A DNA stretch of 64,000 nt from Mesostigma viride (Eukaryota; Streptophyta; Mesostigmatophyceae; Mesostigmatales; Mesostigmataceae): NCBI GenBank assembly GCA_009746045.1, contig RPFO01000164.1, positions 3,605,740-3,669,739 of the forward strand. Direction: 5' to 3'. Made by a program: the position numbers and the translations under genes. The notes below the pieces were generated by a model that made no database searches, was not told where the DNA came from, and worked only from the letters and a program-made list of their open reading frames with translations. Below, one piece after another: positions 46,251 to 55,974 of this stretch (the first letter of the stretch is position 1; each line of letters begins with the position of its first letter).

Positions 46251-47129
46251 ATGGCCGTCATAGTAGAGCGACGAATTCCTTCATTGGATAACAAGGACAT
46301 CAAACAGAGGTATGCTCCAGTACGACCCGGGCCGCCTAACATGCCCAGTCTACACTTTCTCGCCAATTTTTGTGGGGCGAGGCGTTCTGGCAAAACAACT
46401 GCAGCGGTGAACATGGCAAAGTCATACTTTTCACACAATTCATTCGACAAGCTTTACCTCATTAGTGGGTCCGCCCACACCGAACCGAAATACAAAGAGC
46501 TCCCAGAGCCCGTGATGACGATGGAAGTCTACTCAAACCAGGCATTCGAGGAGATGGTGGACCACATCAAGGCGGATCTTCACGAATATGAAAAGTACAA
46601 GGATGATCTCAAAGTGTGGGAAACTTTCCAGCGTGAATACGTCCACGGAAAGAAAAACGAAGAGCTCATGGATCTCTCCATGTACCTTCGTCTTGATGCT
46701 ATGAACTGGGAGAAACCTGTGACGAGATTCGAGCACGGCCCTCCTAGTTCGCTCATCATTATAGACGACATGCAAGGGAGTGCTTTGTACCAGAGCTCTA
46801 GCAAAAACGCAGTCGCAGCATTCTCGTTCAAGCATCGACACTTCCTCACGAGCATGGTTTTCCTCACACAAGCATACACAAGCGGTGGAGTCCCGAGAGC
46901 AGTTCGCGCCAATATATCTTTTCTCGCTCTGTTTCGGACCAAGGACCACCGAGCAGCACGCCAGATTGCCGAGGAAAGCGCCGGGGCCATAAACCCAGAC
47001 GAATTCATCGCATTGTGGGATCACGCCGTCAAGGACGATCCTCACAGCTTTTTCGCGATCGATTTTGACCAGCGCGACCCAAAAAAGGTGTTTCGCAAGA
47101 ACTTCAATATTTTCCTGTCAATAAAATAA
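46251..47129 (+). CDS. PLV genome-packaging ATPase (FtsK/HerA, A32-like)
   Basis: 292 aa. P-loop motor that pumps DNA into capsids in PLVs, virophages and giant viruses. Walker A is GARRSGKT at residues 42-49 and Walker B is SLIIIDDM with D172 and D173; a downstream TQAYTSGGVPRAVRAN matches the sensor region with conserved Gln and Arg. The length is usual for the family. TTATAA lies directly against the ATG. Confidence 0.9.
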   Translation: MAVIVERRIPSLDNKDIKQRYAPVRPGPPNMPSLHFLANFCGARRSGKTTAAVNMAKSYFSHNSFDKLYLISGSAHTEPKYKELPEPVMTMEVYSNQAFEEMVDHIKADLHEYEKYKDDLKVWETFQREYVHGKKNEELMDLSMYLRLDAMNWEKPVTRFEHGPPSSLIIIDDMQGSALYQSSSKNAVAAFSFKHRHFLTSMVFLTQAYTSGGVPRAVRANISFLALFRTKDHRAARQIAEESAGAINPDEFIALWDHAVKDDPHSFFAIDFDQRDPKKVFRKNFNIFLSIK

Positions 47130-47153
47130 TTTTCTCTTCCACTTATATATAGT

Positions 47154-47600
47154 ATGGATTCTCCGTCCAAGAAGCGATACACTGGCGCCGAGAAGGAGTA
47201 CGTCCTAGACACTCAGGCGCTGCTTCGATATTGTTCAGGCTCGCGTCTCGGACAGAAGACTCTAGAACGTGTCGAACGAGTTCTTCGAGAAGCTGGCTTC
47301 AATGACGTCATCCCGTCGACGTGTCACAAACTACGACCCGAGACACGTCTCATGTTTTTGGGACTTGTCGGGTCGCGGAGGCGTCCACGTGGCCGATCTC
47401 CCTCGAAAACAGAAAAACGACACGAACCGAAAAGGCCTCGAGGACGGCCTAGGATCCACCCCGTCGGGTATAAAAGGCCGTCGAAAAAAATTTCTCTGCT
47501 TCATTCATCAGATGACGGACCAAAAGGAGAGGCGCGAGCAGTGGCGCCGAGCACAGGCGAAGAGGCGGTCGATCGCGAGAGACCAGACAAACTGCATTAG
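47154..47600 (+). CDS. PLV AT-hook-like DNA-binding protein, 148 aa
   Basis: The N-terminal half is helical (GAEKEYVLDTQALLRYCSGS); the C-terminal half is very basic with RPRGRPRIHP, the consensus of an AT-hook. A TATATATAG box ends three nt before the ATG. The last 89 nt overlap the start of the recombinase gene in another frame. Function unknown; a chromatin or regulatory role is an inference from the AT-hook only. Confidence 0.6.
   Translation: MDSPSKKRYTGAEKEYVLDTQALLRYCSGSRLGQKTLERVERVLREAGFNDVIPSTCHKLRPETRLMFLGLVGSRRRPRGRSPSKTEKRHEPKRPRGRPRIHPVGYKRPSKKISLLHSSDDGPKGEARAVAPSTGEEAVDRERPDKLH
47469..47476 (+). promoter_or_regulatory. TATA box for the recombinase gene
   Basis: TATAAAAG lies 36-43 bp upstream of the proposed recombinase ATG (47512), within the coding region of the AT-hook gene. 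It supports 47512 rather than 47269 as the recombinase start. Confidence 0.45.
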
Positions 47601-48780
47601 CGCGAAGTCGAAAGTGAAGAAGGGCGTCTGGAATCCAAGCGATAGATGGATCTCCAGCCACCCAGAGTGCGCGGACAAAATCGGCCTTACCGCAAGGTCG
47701 CCACCGTCACCGACACCAGTCGCCAACGAGGATCGACCGTCCCACACTGGCAGCGGACGATATTGGACATTTAACGAGGCCGACGCCGCAGCGGAAGCAC
47801 GACCTGAGCACCACGAGCCTGGCACGTCAGCAAAGACGCGAGGAGCAACTCGCAAGACTGCGAAGGGATACATCGGCAGGCTGCGAGTTTTTCTCGACAA
47901 AATGGGATGCGCGCATGACGAGTCTGTCGACTGCCTCGCTGACGTTGATCGAGTTCTACGTGTCGTCCACGAGATCTCGGAACCTAGACGCAAGACCAAG
48001 CACTCGAAAGAAGATTCGTGGAGAGAGAACGAAAAAAACTTGCTCGGCGTCATCAACGGGGTGGATCGCATGATGCCCGCAGAGAAGAGACTCCCAAGTC
48101 AAGTGACGCAAGCGTACACTGCCCAGGTCACCGCGCTGAAGGTCGGGGACCTGGACCGGAGGTTCGAGAGAGCTGATAACGAGTCGCTGAAGTACACCTA
48201 TGGGCAGCTCCAGAAGATCGCCAAAGCTGAGTACGAGAAGGATCCGAAGTCCGATTCCGCTTTGATGGGTCTTATTTACCTGTCTGGCGAGAAGTTGCCA
48301 CCGACCAGGTATGACCACTACAAGATGCGGATCGTTCAGTCTGTTGACGAGCTCAAAAATCACGAGAACGGGTACATCGTTGGCGAACACCGCATGATCA
48401 TCAGCGATTTCAAGACGGCCAAGACTTACGGCACCTACAACTACAAGATCCCAGATGGATACTCGAAGCTGATTAACGCGTTGCAGGCACGATCTCACCA
48501 AGCTTACGTGTTCGAGGACCCAAAAGAGCCCGGCAAACCCATGGATCACGGTTCCTTTGCGGCGAAGTACAATCGCATCTACCACGGAATCGTCGCCACA
48601 AGGCAGGCGTACATCACGCGTTTCCTCAAAGGGGCCCCCTGGAAGAAGCGAAAGTGGGGGGCTGACCTGATGGGGCACGACATCATGACAGCAGTCGTGT
48701 ACGAGCGGAAGGCGGAGGAATCTCCGTCGACAGCCGGCGAGACTAGCGGCCGTCGGTTGAGGCCAAGGAAGAACCAGTAA
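47512..48780 (+). CDS. PLV tyrosine recombinase
   Basis: 422 aa. Catalytic residues can be placed as R266 (LPPTRYDHY), K301 or K304 (DFKTAKTYG), R364 (ATRQAYITRF), H389 (LMGHD) and Y397 (AVVYERK). The His of the usual HxxR box is replaced (VATR). The N-terminal 110 residues are basic and disordered-looking; residues about 112-200 would be the core-binding domain. Such enzymes integrate or excise PLV and Crypton-type DNA by strand exchange at short palindromic sites. An in-frame ATG at 47269 would give 503 aa but would run through the AT-hook gene. Confidence 0.85.
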   Translation: MTDQKERREQWRRAQAKRRSIARDQTNCISAKSKVKKGVWNPSDRWISSHPECADKIGLTARSPPSPTPVANEDRPSHTGSGRYWTFNEADAAAEARPEHHEPGTSAKTRGATRKTAKGYIGRLRVFLDKMGCAHDESVDCLADVDRVLRVVHEISEPRRKTKHSKEDSWRENEKNLLGVINGVDRMMPAEKRLPSQVTQAYTAQVTALKVGDLDRRFERADNESLKYTYGQLQKIAKAEYEKDPKSDSALMGLIYLSGEKLPPTRYDHYKMRIVQSVDELKNHENGYIVGEHRMIISDFKTAKTYGTYNYKIPDGYSKLINALQARSHQAYVFEDPKEPGKPMDHGSFAAKYNRIYHGIVATRQAYITRFLKGAPWKKRKWGADLMGHDIMTAVVYERKAEESPSTAGETSGRRLRPRKNQ

Positions 48781-48810
48781 CTGCCTAGATTTTCCCGTGG
48801 GAGGCAGTTA
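48778..48810 (+). terminator. Hairpin at the recombinase stop codon
   Basis: TAACTGCCT (48778-48786, starting with the stop codon) pairs perfectly with AGGCAGTTA (48802-48810) across a 15-nt loop. It could mark mRNA 3' ends as hairpins do in some giant viruses, but other PLV genes here lack it. Confidence 0.35.
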
Positions 48811-49015
48811 TCCCGGTGTCTTGAACCACAACAGAAAAAATAACCAAACAGCATAAAATAAATTGATAATAAAATTCCACACGAAAAATTCACTCAAGGG
48901 TCGATGTTTTAATGTTTTATGACAGTTTCCAAATTTAAAGTTTTGGTAGTTTTGGTCAAACAGAAATTTTAATTTATCAGGTCAGATTTTTTTTTCTGAA
49001 CGAATATTATACATC
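48811..49015. other. AT-rich intergenic region
   Basis: The longest AT-rich gap in the right half, ending in AATATTATAC just before the replicase ATG. It could host an origin, but no iterons are seen. Confidence 0.35.
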
Positions 49016-52000
49016 ATGTCGTCCGTACTGTGTCGCGTCATCACGGTCGAACCTTCAAGAAGCTTGTCGAAATCCCGTGGGAGTATAAAGGACTCAGATA
49101 TCCCGTGGCTTGCTCAACTCCCACCACCACGCAACGAGCAAATGAACACGCCCATCACGCCATGGCGATACAAGAAGGATGCCACGAAGATTGCTGGAGC
49201 CGCCGTCGGCAATCGCTTCATCTGTGCGCGTGGTATCAACACGAAAGACGCCAACGAGTATGCACACTACAGCAACCTTGCGGACTTTCAGCGGATCTAC
49301 GCAGAATGTGCTGCTCACCCCGTTCGCCGAACGCTCGATAAAATCATTCAACCAGACGACCCCTCTTGGGCGTATGTCGACATCGACGATAAAGTCGACC
49401 CAAACGACGAGCGGCTAACAGGCATCGATTACCCAACCCACTTTCGCAACGTCCACGACGCTTACTGCCGCGACGTATTGAAAATCTCTATCGACGGGTT
49501 TCGATACGAGGTCAGCACAGCCTCACGCATGAAGAAGGATTTTTTCAAGTCGTCTTTCCACATCGTCGTGCGAGGGCTCGTGCTGGCCGACCTGGACGCG
49601 AGGGTGTACTGGTACAGCGGTCTCACCGACTTCATCAAGCGCGCTTCGTTCGACAGCTCCTCTCCTGTTCACGAGGACGCACACGAGCTGCTAAAATTCA
49701 AGGTGAACGGCCAAGAGCAATTCGACGAAATATGCCGCCACCCATCTGATTTCTTTGGCGAAATGGACACGGTGATCGACGAGGCTGTCTACAGGAGAGA
49801 CAGTCTTTTCCGCTGCGTTGGGATGCACAAATTCGGAGACACCGACCCGCTAGGAATTCTGCGCACATGCGACGGTTCCTCGAGTGATTTCTTCGACCAT
49901 CTGATCAACATCTACTCGCCTGACGACGTCGCTGGAGGGGTGGTGGTGAGCGCGCCCCCAGACTGGGCAGCATCGCTGAAAAGGAGAGGGGTTCGCGGAC
50001 GTCGCGGATGCACGGTGAAGGCTGCTGGAAACGACATCGACATCTCGGCATCACTTGCTGCGATGGAAAAGGTGGCCCCCGAGTGTGACTATCTCGAGTG
50101 TGGTTTCATCGAGATGTCGCCGGACGTGAAGCTCATCAGGGTGAAATACCAGCAAAACGACAACCACGTCTGCCTCATCTGCCGCAAGGTCCACGAGAAG
50201 AACGGCCCATTCACACTCCAGTACCCGAGTGGGCAGGTGTTCTACGACTGCTACAGGAAGTCTGCTAACGACCGGAAGCTGGAGATTGCACCTCCTGTCT
50301 TGAAGCGATTGGACTCTGACCAAGTCCCGTTCACCCACACGTACTCGTCCGAGAAAATCAAGCCTTTCAGCTGGGATGCGCTATTTGGAGGCCCGCACAA
50401 GAGCACCATCCTCGTCCAGTCAAACTGCGGAACAGGTAAATCTGAGAGGATTCGTGAACTCGTCAACGAGGCGGTGAGGAGGGATCCAGGTATTCGCGTG
50501 TGCTGCATGGTGGCTAACATCAGCCTGTCCAAGGAGGAGGATCGCAACTACAAGTCTCTGGGCGAGGGTGGGAGGACGATTGTGTGGGAGGACAACGCGT
50601 TCCATCTCTTGTCCAGTGACCCGAATTTTCGTCACTACCTGAGCGGTCCGAAGGGGATGATGTCTGATGACAGGGTGCTGGTCGTTCTTAACAGCATCTT
50701 GCGCGTCACGGACCAACCGTTCGATCTCCTCATCCTTGACGAAATATATAACACCCTAACCGCCATTTCACAGCGCCACGTGGATTACAAGCGCGAGGTG
50801 TTGAGGAAGTTCATCAGGCTCATTGAGACGTCCAAGGTCGTCATTGCATTAGACGCTACCGTTACTCGAAAGGTATACGAGTTCATAGCGGCCTATCGCG
50901 CGGAGGACACTATGGAGGTTGATTGCAACACCTTCAGGCGCCCGACCAACAGGATTCTGCGATGGGTGGACGTGACCTCAGAAAAGAACTGGCGAAAGGT
51001 CTGCGTGGACAGGTTTGTTACTGAGTGTCAGAGGAGGATAGAGGCGGGGGAGAGGATCTTCTGCCCAATGTCTGGAAAAAAAGAGGCCGCCATGGCGTAC
51101 GAGGCATTAAAAAAATCACGGAGCAGAAAAAAATGGTCGCCTTTACACTAGCCTGACAAGCAAAGAGGATCTGGAGGTTGGTGCGAATGCTGCGTGGGCT
51201 GACCTTGACTTTCTGATTTTCAGCCCAACGATCACGGTTGGAGTCTCCTACACCGAGCACACATTCGACAGCATGGTGGGGATGTTCATCAACGGGGATA
51301 ACTACGCGAGCTACACGACAACCCTCCAGCAAATTTTTAGGGTTCGCCATCTAGTCAAGGGAGAGATGGTCATCTTCTACCGAGACACTACTTCGATTCT
51401 GGACAGGCCTCCGAGGGACTACAACACGATCGTCGAGAACATGATCTCAGGAGACACCGCGCTCATCCAGCTACTTTTTGACAACGCAGACGTGGTGTGT
51501 GACTGGGCAGCAGACAAGTCGCGCATCTACGACAGAGACTGCCCCAAGTTCCGCCTCTTCTGCAGAAACCAGCAGGATCTAGCGGTATCCCGGTCCCACT
51601 ACAAGGGAAACCTCATCAAGATACTGACGGAGGACTACGGCGTGGAGGTGTCGGCAGTTGAGGAGTTGGGGGACATCGACGCCCCTCCGCTTCCGGTACT
51701 AGAAGATCCAGACAAGGACAGGGAGGTGGTGCTTCTGAGCGAGGAAGCGTACAAGGATCTCGAGGGGAGAATCGGCGGACCTGTGCCGCTTACACCGTAC
51801 GAAGTGCGCCTCAAGACGGTGTACGAGCTGGCTCATCGGTCCTACATGATACCACTCGACCGTTTCGACGACGATCTTCCTCGAATCCTGGACAAGGAGA
51901 TGGGTAGAAAGGCATATGCTGGCATCCGGCAATACTCGAAAATAACTGGGCTTGGAACCAAGGAACATTTCAGAGACAACCTGTTGATCCTGCAAAAGTC

Positions 52001-52502
52001 GGAGTCGCTATTTGATCTGAAGACGTACTCCCGTTTTGGGCTCGCACAGTCTCTGGCTATTACCCTCAAGCTACTAGAAGGCACGCCCATCATCGACTTC
52101 ATCACGACGGCTGATCCGTCCAATCTCGCAATGAAGTTGTCTCGCGAGGAGACGTTAGCCTTAGGAAACAAAATTGATAGGGAAATTGCCGACAAGGCCT
52201 GGTTCATGCGCGCAATTTTTGGATACCAGAGGAGAGCAGGTGATGCTGGTAGCCTGTCGTTCGCTCAATGCAGCGGGCTTATTAACAGATTGGTTAGCCC
52301 AACTCTGGGAATTTCTGCGAAGGTAGCAAAGCGCAACAACCGCTGCGGTGGTTACTTGGAAATTTCGAAGGTGGAAATGCACTCTTTTCTTGATCGATAC
52401 AGGCCATCGTGGTGGGGCGATGAGAGGGATTTTTCTCTCGGCTCCCTATCTGGTCTTTCCATGGATGAAATCGCCCAGTTTCTTTCCGGGGGCGATAAGT
52501 AA
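49016..52502 (+). pseudogene. PLV primase-helicase (AEP + herpes OBP-like), one frameshift
   Basis: The N-terminal archaeo-eukaryotic primase has YVDIDD (D122, D124), SSFHIVV (H182) and a third acid at D255, then a Cys/His cluster (CLICRKVH...DC). The helicase follows: Walker A NCGTGKS (G472-S476), Walker B LLILDEIY (D575, E576), VVIALDAT, LIFSPTITVGVSY and QQIFRVRH, the set seen in herpesvirus origin-binding helicases. The two frames (49016-51151; about 51117-52502) join if one A is dropped from the A7 run at 51110-51116, giving 1,161 aa. The shift is +1, so classic -1 slippage does not explain it. It is the likely replication initiator of the virus. Confidence 0.85.
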
Positions 52503-52577
52503 ATAGTATCTTTAATAAAACGAATTTCCGCTCAACCCGGCCCTGGCAGCGACCACGCGTTGATCAGTCATCGAGGG

Positions 52578-53043
52578 TGTCGACAAATTGGGCGTAGTAT
52601 TCTTTAAGAGTAATAACGTGCAATTTGTCGACATCCTACTCAACCCCTGACAGCAACCACGCGTCAGTCATCGAGTATGTCGACAAATTGGGCGTAGTAT
52701 TCTTAAGAGTAATAACGTGCAATTTGTCGACATCCACTCAACCCCTGGCAGCGACCACGCGTCAGTCATCGAGGGTGTCGACAAATTGGGCGTAGTATTC
52801 TTTAAGAGTAATAACGTGCAATTTGTCGACATCCACTCAACCCCTGACAGTAACCACGCGTCAGTCATTGGGTGTGTCGACAAATTGGGCGTAGTATTCT
52901 TTAAGAGTAAGAACGTGCAATTTGTCGACACCCTCTCAACCCCTGGCAGCAACCACGCGTCAGCCATCGAGCGAGTGTGTCGACAAATTGGGCGTATTAT
53001 TCTTAAGAGTAATAACGTGCAATTTGTCGACATCAACTCAACC
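52578..53043. repeat. Right array of 98-bp units, inverted relative to the left
   Basis: Five units with TGTCGACAAATTGGGCG starts at about 52578, 52678, 52776, 52875 and 52978 and the same 13-bp arms as the left array, in reverse orientation. The linker has CAACCCCTGACAG and GACTGACGCGT-type sequence. Confidence 0.9.
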
Positions 53044-53186
53044 CCCAACCCCTCGTTGTGCATTGGTGACAGATGGCAGCATTATGGGATGGTGACAGAT
53101 GCCAGCAGAATACCATGGTGCATTTTCCGAGTCGCGATGACGGAATTATGCTAATTGTGATGACGGAATGATGATGGAATGATGAC

Positions 53187-53198
53187 TGATGACTGAAT
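53187..53198 (-). repeat. PLV right terminal inverted repeat
   Basis: TGATGACTGAAT, complement of 32172-32183, next to the (AATT)n tract; TGATGACTGA is partly duplicated just inside. Confidence 0.7.
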
Positions 53199-53273
53199 AT
53201 AATTAATTAATTAATTAATTATTTAATTAATTAATTAATTAATTAATTAATTAATTAATTAATTAATTAATTA
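53199..53273. repeat. (AATT)n, right half of the LINE tail
   Basis: About 18 AATT units followed directly by ATATCAAGGA (53274-53283), the duplicate of 30381-30390. Read as the remainder of the tail interrupted by the virus. Confidence 0.75.
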
Positions 53274-53283
53274 ATATCAAGGA

Positions 53284-54389
53284 TCACTTCTTTACTCGAC
53301 TTATCCGTAAAGTCTCATCGATCGATCGGGTGCCGCAACAACCCACGAACGCCGTAGAGGCAGATCGATCCAACGGAGCTTGTACCGTGTGAGTCTTTTC
53401 TTCGAACGTGACGAAAATATGGCTGACGGCGGTATGGCTGGCGGCGGAGCTCAGATCTTTTGCGCCTGAGCCCCAAATTCAGTCAGATCACTTGCATTCG
53501 ATGCGCCTTTTTAATAAGATGCACTCGCCAGTATAATCGGTTACGGCTGACACGTGCAGTATCGAAAAAGTTACGCACGTGACAAGCAGCTATGACGCCT
53601 CCGAAAGCAAATCGAGGCTTGGAAAAGGAGCTTTCCGGCTCCCAGCCCAACCCACTCGCCATCGTCCTTGCCCAGCCGTCTGGGCCCGCAAACCCATCGC
53701 CAGCAAACCCATCGCCACAAAACCATCGCCATGCAAGCGCCTCGCCAGATCCCAAGAAATTCTGCTACGACAAACACAAATGGCGACAGTACCTAGACTA
53801 CGCAAGCTTTTCTTTCCGCGGCTGGCTGCGACTGCATGACCAAGGAAGAATAGCCTAGCTAGCATGTAATCATTGGTAGTCACTGCCGCCGCGCATGCAC
53901 TGAGCTTGATGGCACAGTCACTCGAATGCTCCGTCACATCCTCGGCGTCTGCTACCAAGAGCGCCGCACCCGGGCCGAGCTCTGCTGCGAGCAGTCCCTC
54001 TTGCATGTCACCCATACCATCCGACACCGCCGTCGGCCTAGTTTGCGCCCGGCCGGCCATCTTGCCCGCACAGACCAGGTGAATACCCGGCGATGTGGAC
54101 GTGGGCCCTGCGGGCGGGCTTAGGACTGCATGGCCAACCAGGTAGACACCTCCTCCTATATAGTGTGCATGGCAGGGTCCCCTTAATTAGTCCCGTCGCA
54201 ACCCACTGGCAAACTTGCGCGCACCCCGCACCGCCGCGGCGCGACGACCCGGACCTATGTGACCGGCACAATTGCTTGAGGACGTGCAAGGGGCTAAGTT
54301 CTGGGACTATCTGTACTCCGCGCCGGCATGATAGACAAGGAGAAATGGGCTGCCGTCTGCGATAAGCGCCTTAATTAATTAATTAGTTA
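53284..54389 (+). mobile_element. LINE deletion derivative, second family
   Basis: A leader resembling other LINE leaders precedes ATG 53592, which starts an 88-codon frame (MTPPKANRGLEKELSG). Then come remains of an ORF2 end (VTRMLRHILGV in frame near 53920, GHLARTDQV near 54057). It ends in AATT repeats at 54367-54390. ORF1 remainder, endonuclease and RT core are missing. Confidence 0.5.
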
Positions 54390-54520
54390 ATTAAACTCGT
54401 GCTCCCGCTGGGGAGTCACGGAGCACCAGAGTGCTTTTAATCCCTGTGTGTGCACAACAGGAAGAAAGGGCAGAGACCCCCTTTCTCCTTCATGCCTGAC
54501 TGAGGCAAGCCACAGCAGCA
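54390..54520 (-). mobile_element. LINE 3' tail, third family, inverted
   Basis: Similar to 8503-8650 (GAGTGCTTTTAATCCCTGTG, GGGCAGAGACCCCC). Confidence 0.5.
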
Positions 54521-54589
54521 ATCGGACACGATAGACGATCCGGCAAGTTCTGTACGTGGGTGCAAGAAGACCAATGCATGTAAGCACCT

Positions 54590-55972
54590 TACGACAGCCT
54601 GGTCCTTAACGTAGGGTTTTCCAAGCGCCCGTCATTAGAGTCTTTGTATCACGGTATGCCTCGTGTTTCGGACGAGATTAGGCAGCCATTACAATTCGTT
54701 CAAGTGGCCCGCCGGAGCGGCTGTACAATTTTTCCCAGTGAGCGCGCTGCCAAGTGTACTTGTGGGCAAATTTTTAGGTGCCCCGTCACTTCGAGGTACT
54801 AAAAATTAGGCTACGGTACGAATTCAGCGAATTTCAGCGAATTTTCAGTCGAACCAAAGGAAGTGACGGCAACTACCAAAAAGTTTCCGTTACGAATTTT
54901 CAGCCCAACACTCGCGCAAAATGAAGTGACGGCAACTACCAAAAAGTTTCCGTTACGAATTTTCACTCCCACACGTTTGCACAAGAGGAAGTGACGGCAA
55001 CTACCAAACATTTTCCGTTACGAATTTTCAGTCCCACACTTTGCGCAAATTTTAGTAGGGCTGCACGCAAGCTACCTTTCAAAATTTTGCGCTAGTATGG
55101 AACGCATTTCATTCGTCTGGAGGAACGCTGCCCGCCAACTACCCCCGTTCAGAATGTTCCGCCGAAATTTACTTGAGATTTGGAAATCTGAACGTGCGCG
55201 CAAATTTTAGTAGGGCTGCACGCAAGCTACCTTTCAAAATTTTGCGCAAGTATGGAACGCAATTCATTCGTCCGGAGGAATGCTGCTCGTCAACTGCCCC
55301 CGTTCAGAAAGTTGCGCCGAACTTTACTTGAGATTTGGAAATCTGAACGTGCGGTTGGAGTTTCGCGGGGAAACCCAAGTTCCCGAGTAATTCACCAATG
55401 ACGCGCTTCGAACACTTGCCCGCTAAAACCTAAGCAGCCGCTCCGGCTGGCCACTTAAACGAAACGGGATGCGTAGGATAGCATTTGTAGGACACCTTGC
55501 TCGCACCAGCCAGGTCGACACCGCCCTTGGTTTGGCAGGCCCCCGGCCAGCGGCTTGGCCAGCCAGGGCGGCACAATCTGACCTGGCCTGGCCCCAAGGG
55601 CATTCCCAAAAGGGCCGGTAGGGAAACCTGTCACGAACTACATCCAGATGTTGCTGGACGATCTAGTGGTCCCAGCCCAGTTTGAACACCGCATCCACTC
55701 TCTCTCCCGTCTTTGGACTGCCATGCAGAACAAGACGCGGTGGCAGAAGATTGTCAAGGCTCACACGCCAGACCCTGTGGGCAAGCCCCCTCCCCCCAAC
55801 AGGAGGAGGCGTTTTGATGATCGAGTAGGGTAGTTAGGATTTTCTAGACTAGATAGCTTAGTGTTAGGTTAGTTCGATTACGCGGCTTCCTCCACCCCAC
55901 CCATCCATCATGGAATATGTGCTACATGATCTCCCAACGGAGGCATGTTATAATTGAATTTAATTTAATTTT
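54590..55972 (+). mobile_element. 5'-truncated LINE ORF2 end interrupted by a MITE
   Basis: Parts of the RT C-terminal tail at 54590-54686 and 55471-55833, then the tail with hairpin 55931-55942 and AATTT repeats. Leaving out 54687-55470 rejoins GATTAGGCAGCGTAGGATAG as found intact at 16.67 and 18.07 kb. Confidence 0.75.
54687..55470. mobile_element. 784-bp MITE with about 37-bp terminal inverted repeats
   Basis: The ends share AAGTGGCC(C/A)GCCGGAGCGG in inverted orientation (left about 54702-54722, right about 55435-55457). The inside has three tandem units of about 65 bp (GAAGTGACGGCAACTACCAA, 54860-55030) and two of about 155 bp (AGTAGGGCTGCACGCAAGCT, 55050 and 55210). The target duplication is at most GC. 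No coding capacity; superfamily not assigned. Confidence 0.7.
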
Positions 55973-55974
55973 AA

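Larger units (their letters stand above)
32172..53198. mobile_element. Integrated polinton-like virus (PLV)
   Basis: About 21.0 kb bounded by a perfect 12-bp inverted repeat (ATTCAGTCATCA at 32172-32183; complement at 53187-53198), both ends touching (AATT)n. Inside are the hallmark genes of the group: major capsid protein, minor capsid protein, packaging ATPase, primase-helicase and tyrosine recombinase, plus spike and adhesin genes. The 98-bp repeat arrays near both ends are in inverted orientation. No protein-primed DNA polymerase B, retroviral-type integrase or adenovirus-type protease was found, so it is a PLV rather than a classical Polinton. A narrower reading would bound it by the 98-bp arrays (33690-53043). 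Confidence 0.85.

Noticed and set aside
47269..47511. N-terminal extension of the recombinase
   Set aside because: Overlaps the AT-hook gene in another frame and lacks the viral start box; the TATA box at 47469 suits the 47512 start.
51105..51135. Programmed -1 ribosomal frameshift in the replicase
   Set aside because: A7 resembles a slippery site, but the downstream domain is in the +1 frame, so -1 slippage gives the wrong phase. Indel or transcript slippage fits better.
32172..53198. Classical Polinton/Maverick transposon
   Set aside because: No protein-primed polymerase B, RVE integrase or adenovirus-type protease was found.
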